NCBI GenBank assembly: GCA_026707585.1
Contig: JAPOWQ010000014.1
Span: 1-33,108 of the forward strand
Source of the DNA: Chloroflexota bacterium
GTDB taxonomy: Bacteria; Chloroflexota; UBA11872
Direction: 5' to 3'
Length of the DNA: 33,108 nt
Part shown: piece by piece, positions 30,379 to 33,108 of the stretch
Numbering within the stretch: the stretch's first letter is position 1
How the letters are laid out: each line of letters begins with the position of its first letter
Position numbers and translations under genes: made by a program
The notes under the pieces: model-generated
Seen by the model: only the letters and a program-made list of their open reading frames with translations
The model's database searches: none
What the model was told of the DNA's origin: nothing

Positions 30379-31315
30379 CAGCGCGCTCCGCGTAGTGGAG
30401 GTACAGATCTTCAAGCGTGCAGGAATAGATCCGGAAGTCCTCGTAGCGTTCGAGGTCGAGGCGCTGTAGCACTTCAGAGAGTTGGTCCTTCGGTACAAGA
30501 GCAAGCCATCGGCCTGAGGGCAGACGACGGAACCGGAGTCCCGCCCCGAGTGCCGGCGGATCCTCGGATCCAGCCTCGAGTTCCAGCCGCACCTGCCGGT
30601 CCACACGTCGCTTGAGCGAGGCGGGTTCCCCAATCGCAACGACGCGGCCGGCGCGGAGGATGGCCACCCGCTCAATGATCTTTTCGGCTTCCACGGCGTC
30701 GTGCGTGATGAAGATGACCGTGGTTCCCTGTTCGCGGTTGAGTTGGCGCAGGTTCTTCCACACCAGCTGCCGGCGCTGGGGATCGAGATTGGCCGTCGGC
30801 TCGTCCAGGATGACGACGGGAGGAGTGGTGGCGGTCGCCAAGGCCAGTTGCACAAGGCGTAGCTGCCCGCCGGACAGGTGGCGACACGGCCGGCGCCGGA
30901 CCGCGGTCAGGCGCCATAGATCAATCAGCCGGTCCCGCTCGCTTCGCGCCGCGGAACGGCTCTCGCCCCGCAAGCGGGCGGTCACGAAGAGAAGCTCGCC
31001 AACGGTCAGGCTGTCGAGCACCGCGCCGTCCTGCGGCATGAAGCCGACGCGGGTTGTTGCCGCAAATGGATCGTCGGCGACGGGTCGCCCGAAGAGGCGG
31101 ATCGAGCCCGAGGTCGGCTGCAGCAGGTTGACCATCTGCCGCACCAGCGTGGTCTTGCCGGCGCCGTTGTCCCCCAAGATGCCAAAGATCTCGCCGCGAC
31201 GGACGTCGAGCGAGATGCCGTCGTTCGCCCGTTCCTGTTGGCCGGAGTAGATCATGACCACGTCGCGCAACTCGTACACGATGTCCTGCTCGCGGCTCAG
31301 ATCTTGGCCGGTCAA
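30371..31315 (-). CDS. ABC exporter ATP-binding protein
   Basis: The 314-residue ATPase has Walker A GDNGAGKT (48-55), Q-loop FMPQD, signature LSGGQ (147-151), Walker B VVILDEPT (167-174) and H-loop FITHD, so all catalytic motifs are intact. The C-terminal extension after about 250 resembles that of ABC-2 (DrrA/CcmA-like) ATPases. It powers the permease encoded by the overlapping next gene. I prefer TTG at 31315 because GGAG is 6 bases before it; TTG at 31327 would add four residues. It is divergent from leuS. Confidence 0.88.
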   Translation of the reverse strand: MTGQDLSREQDIVYELRDVVMIYSGQQERANDGISLDVRRGEIFGILGDNGAGKTTLVRQMVNLLQPTSGSIRLFGRPVADDPFAATTRVGFMPQDGAVLDSLTVGELLFVTARLRGESRSAARSERDRLIDLWRLTAVRRRPCRHLSGGQLRLVQLALATATTPPVVILDEPTANLDPQRRQLVWKNLRQLNREQGTTVIFITHDAVEAEKIIERVAILRAGRVVAIGEPASLKRRVDRQVRLELEAGSEDPPALGAGLRFRRLPSGRWLALVPKDQLSEVLQRLDLERYEDFRIYSCTLEDLYLHYAERAGD

Positions 31316-31457
31316 CTCACGCTCCAACTGGCCGTCGTCACGCCCTTTGGAAACGTGGCGCCCAGGGCAGCGTAACGGGCGGTTTCAGTCCAGACGGAGG
31401 CGAGACGCCTAGAATGGCAGGCTGCCTTTCAGGACTTGGCCTCGCTGGCTCTTCCCC

Positions 31458-33108
31458 ATGACCACCGACTTCCGTCCCACCGAAATCGATCCCAAGTGGC
31501 GCGCCCGCTGGGCTAAGCAGGACCTGTACCGCACGCCCGAGCCGTCCGACCGCCCCACCTTCTATTGCCTCGACTTCTTTCCCTATCCCTCGGGCGACGG
31601 GCTGAGCGTCGGCCACCTGCGCAACTACGTGCCGACGGACGTGATCTCCCGCGTCATGCGCATGCGCGGCTACGACGTGCTGCATCCCATGGGCTGGGAC
31701 GCCTTTGGCCTGCCCACCGAAAACGCCGCCATCGAGACTGGCCGCCACCCGGCAGACCTGACCCGCGAGTGGAGCGCCAACTACAAGCGGCAGCTGAACC
31801 TGGCCGGCGGGTCGTTTGACTGGAATCGCGAGATCAACTCCACCCACCCCGAGTACTACCGCTGGACCCAGTGGATGTTCCTGAAACTCTTCGAGCGCGG
31901 CCTGGCCTACCGGGCCTCCGGCCTGCAGTGGTGGTGCCCCATCTGCGGCGCCCTGGCCAACGAAGAAGTCAACGCCGACGGCACCTGCTGGCGCGACCAT
32001 CCCGACGTCACCCAGCGCGAGCTGACCCAGTGGTTCTTCAAGATCACCGACTACGCCGACCAGCTGATCGAGGACCTGGAAGGCCTGGACTGGCCGGACG
32101 AAACCCGCGCGGCCCAGGTCAACTGGATCGGCCGCAGCGAGGGCGCGGACGTGACCTTCACGGCCGAGACCGGCGACGAAATCCCGGTCTTCACGACCCG
32201 CCCCGACACGCTCTTCGGCGCCACCTTCATGGTGCTGGCCCCGGAGCACCCGCTGGTCGCCCGGATCACCACGCCGGACCGCGCCGACGAGGTCCAGGCC
32301 TACGTGGCTGCCGCCGCCCGCAAGGCCGAGCTGGACCGCGTAGCGCTGGACGACGACAAGACCGGCGTCTTCACCGGCGGCTACGCCATCAACCCCGTCA
32401 ACAACGAGCGCCTGCCTATCTGGATCGCCGACTACGTCCTGATGTCCTACGGCTCCGGCGCCATCATGGCCGTGCCGGCGCACGACGAGCGCGACTTCGA
32501 CTTCGCTACCCGCTACGGCATCGAAATCCGCACCGTCATCGCCCCGCCCGACTGGGATGGCGAGCCGCTGACCGAGGCCTTCGTCGGCGACGGCCCCATG
32601 GTCAACTCCGGCCGGTTCGACGGCCTTTCGGTCAAGGAGGGCGTGCGCGCCGTCACCGAGTGGCTGCACGATCAGGACAGGGGCGACTTTGCCGTCAACT
32701 ACAAGCTGCGCGACTGGCTGATTTCGCGACAGCGCTACTGGGGCACCCCCATCCCCATCGTCCACTGCCACGCCTGCGGCGAGGTCCCGGTGCCCGAGGA
32801 CGAGCTGCCGGTCCTGCTGCCCCACGTCGAGCAGATCGACCCGCAGCAGTTGGGTGGACGCTCGCCCCTGGACGCCGTCGAGAACTGGGTCAACATCCCC
32901 TGTCCCGACTGCGGCAAGCCCGGGCGGCGCGAGACCGACACCCTAGGCGGCTTTGCCTGTTCCAGCTGGTATTTCCTGCGCTTCTGCAGCCCTGACCAGC
33001 ACGACCAAGCCTTTGATCCCGACACCGTCCGCCGCTGGATGCCCGTGGACCTGTACGTCGGCGGCGCCGAGCACAGCGTGATGCACCTGCTCTACGCCCG
33101 CTTCTGGA
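31458..33108 (+). CDS. leuS: Leucyl-tRNA synthetase, N-terminal part
   Basis: The gene runs off the right edge; 550 codons are visible, open throughout. It charges tRNA-Leu with leucine. The class I signature is FFPYPSGDGLSVGHLRNY (40-57), where the usual HIGH motif reads SVGH. The zinc-knuckle-like WWCPICG, editing-domain TTRPDTLFGAT and VPAHDERDFDF, then ETDTLGGFACSSWYFLRF and VGGAEHSVMHLLYARF follow. The KMSKS motif and anticodon-binding domain lie beyond the window. The ATG at 31458 has no clear Shine-Dalgarno. A TAGAAT hexamer at 31410-31415 may be a -10 box, but no -35 is evident. The 130-base leader is too short for a T-box. Confidence 0.93.
   Translation, partial: MTTDFRPTEIDPKWRARWAKQDLYRTPEPSDRPTFYCLDFFPYPSGDGLSVGHLRNYVPTDVISRVMRMRGYDVLHPMGWDAFGLPTENAAIETGRHPADLTREWSANYKRQLNLAGGSFDWNREINSTHPEYYRWTQWMFLKLFERGLAYRASGLQWWCPICGALANEEVNADGTCWRDHPDVTQRELTQWFFKITDYADQLIEDLEGLDWPDETRAAQVNWIGRSEGADVTFTAETGDEIPVFTTRPDTLFGATFMVLAPEHPLVARITTPDRADEVQAYVAAAARKAELDRVALDDDKTGVFTGGYAINPVNNERLPIWIADYVLMSYGSGAIMAVPAHDERDFDFATRYGIEIRTVIAPPDWDGEPLTEAFVGDGPMVNSGRFDGLSVKEGVRAVTEWLHDQDRGDFAVNYKLRDWLISRQRYWGTPIPIVHCHACGEVPVPEDELPVLLPHVEQIDPQQLGGRSPLDAVENWVNIPCPDCGKPGRRETDTLGGFACSSWYFLRFCSPDQHDQAFDPDTVRRWMPVDLYVGGAEHSVMHLLYARFW

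Noticed and set aside
31328-31457. T-box riboswitch upstream of leuS
   Set aside because: The leader is only 130 bases long and I could not find the conserved T-box sequence or a specifier stem.
31338-32825. Minus-strand frame of 495 residues over leuS
   Set aside because: Antisense shadow without motifs; the plus strand encodes LeuRS.
1-33108. CRISPR array, IS element or phage genes
   Set aside because: No regularly spaced repeats, transposase or phage structural motifs were seen; the only repeats are two gene duplications.

Overview
This GC-rich window reads as a bacterial chromosome segment, most likely from the Chloroflexota. The grounds are inference: a five-helix YidC with an Arg-rich tail, RNase J next to a short FtsK, a 44-residue L34, Gfo/Idh and MFS paralogue expansion, and a LeuRS with an SVGH signature. 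No rRNA, tRNA, CRISPR array or insertion sequence was recognised.

Layout. 1-2671 (minus strand) is the conserved origin-linked cluster rpmH-rnpA-yidD-yidC-jag, with jag cut by the window edge. No dnaA lies upstream of rpmH. 2776-4534 holds a small membrane coiled-coil protein, a small hypothetical protein and a canonical Gfo/Idh oxidoreductase. 4549-9049 (minus) carries citrate synthase, threonine synthase coupled to a D-2-hydroxyacid dehydrogenase, and a Crp/Fnr regulator. 9404-14856 (plus) is a housekeeping run: dapA, family 4 uracil-DNA glycosylase, RNase J, FtsK. 14919-27871 is an accessory catabolic region. It has two tandem LacI-type sensor domains without a DNA-binding domain, three MFS transporters (two in tandem), two divergent Gfo/Idh proteins that both lack the usual catalytic lysine, a TIM-barrel sugar isomerase, an SDR, an orphan solute-binding lipoprotein and a DapA-like aldolase/lyase. 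28176-29388 is a DUF433/DUF5615 toxin-antitoxin pair. 29617-31315 is a two-gene ABC exporter. 31458 to the end is leuS (partial).

Most notable. (1) YidC carries an extra domain of about 255 residues, placed between its second and third membrane helices on the outer face, whose sequence reads as a PstS-like type 2 periplasmic binding protein. I do not know of such a YidC. (2) A perfect 16-bp parS site lies at 24336-24351, about 22 kb from rpmH. With the rpmH-jag cluster it indicates an origin-proximal location. (3) The two LacI-like proteins arose by duplication of a unit of about 923 bp and have no helix-turn-helix.

The catabolic genes probably take up and remodel a sugar, sugar acid or cyclitol. 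The substrate cannot be read from the sequence.
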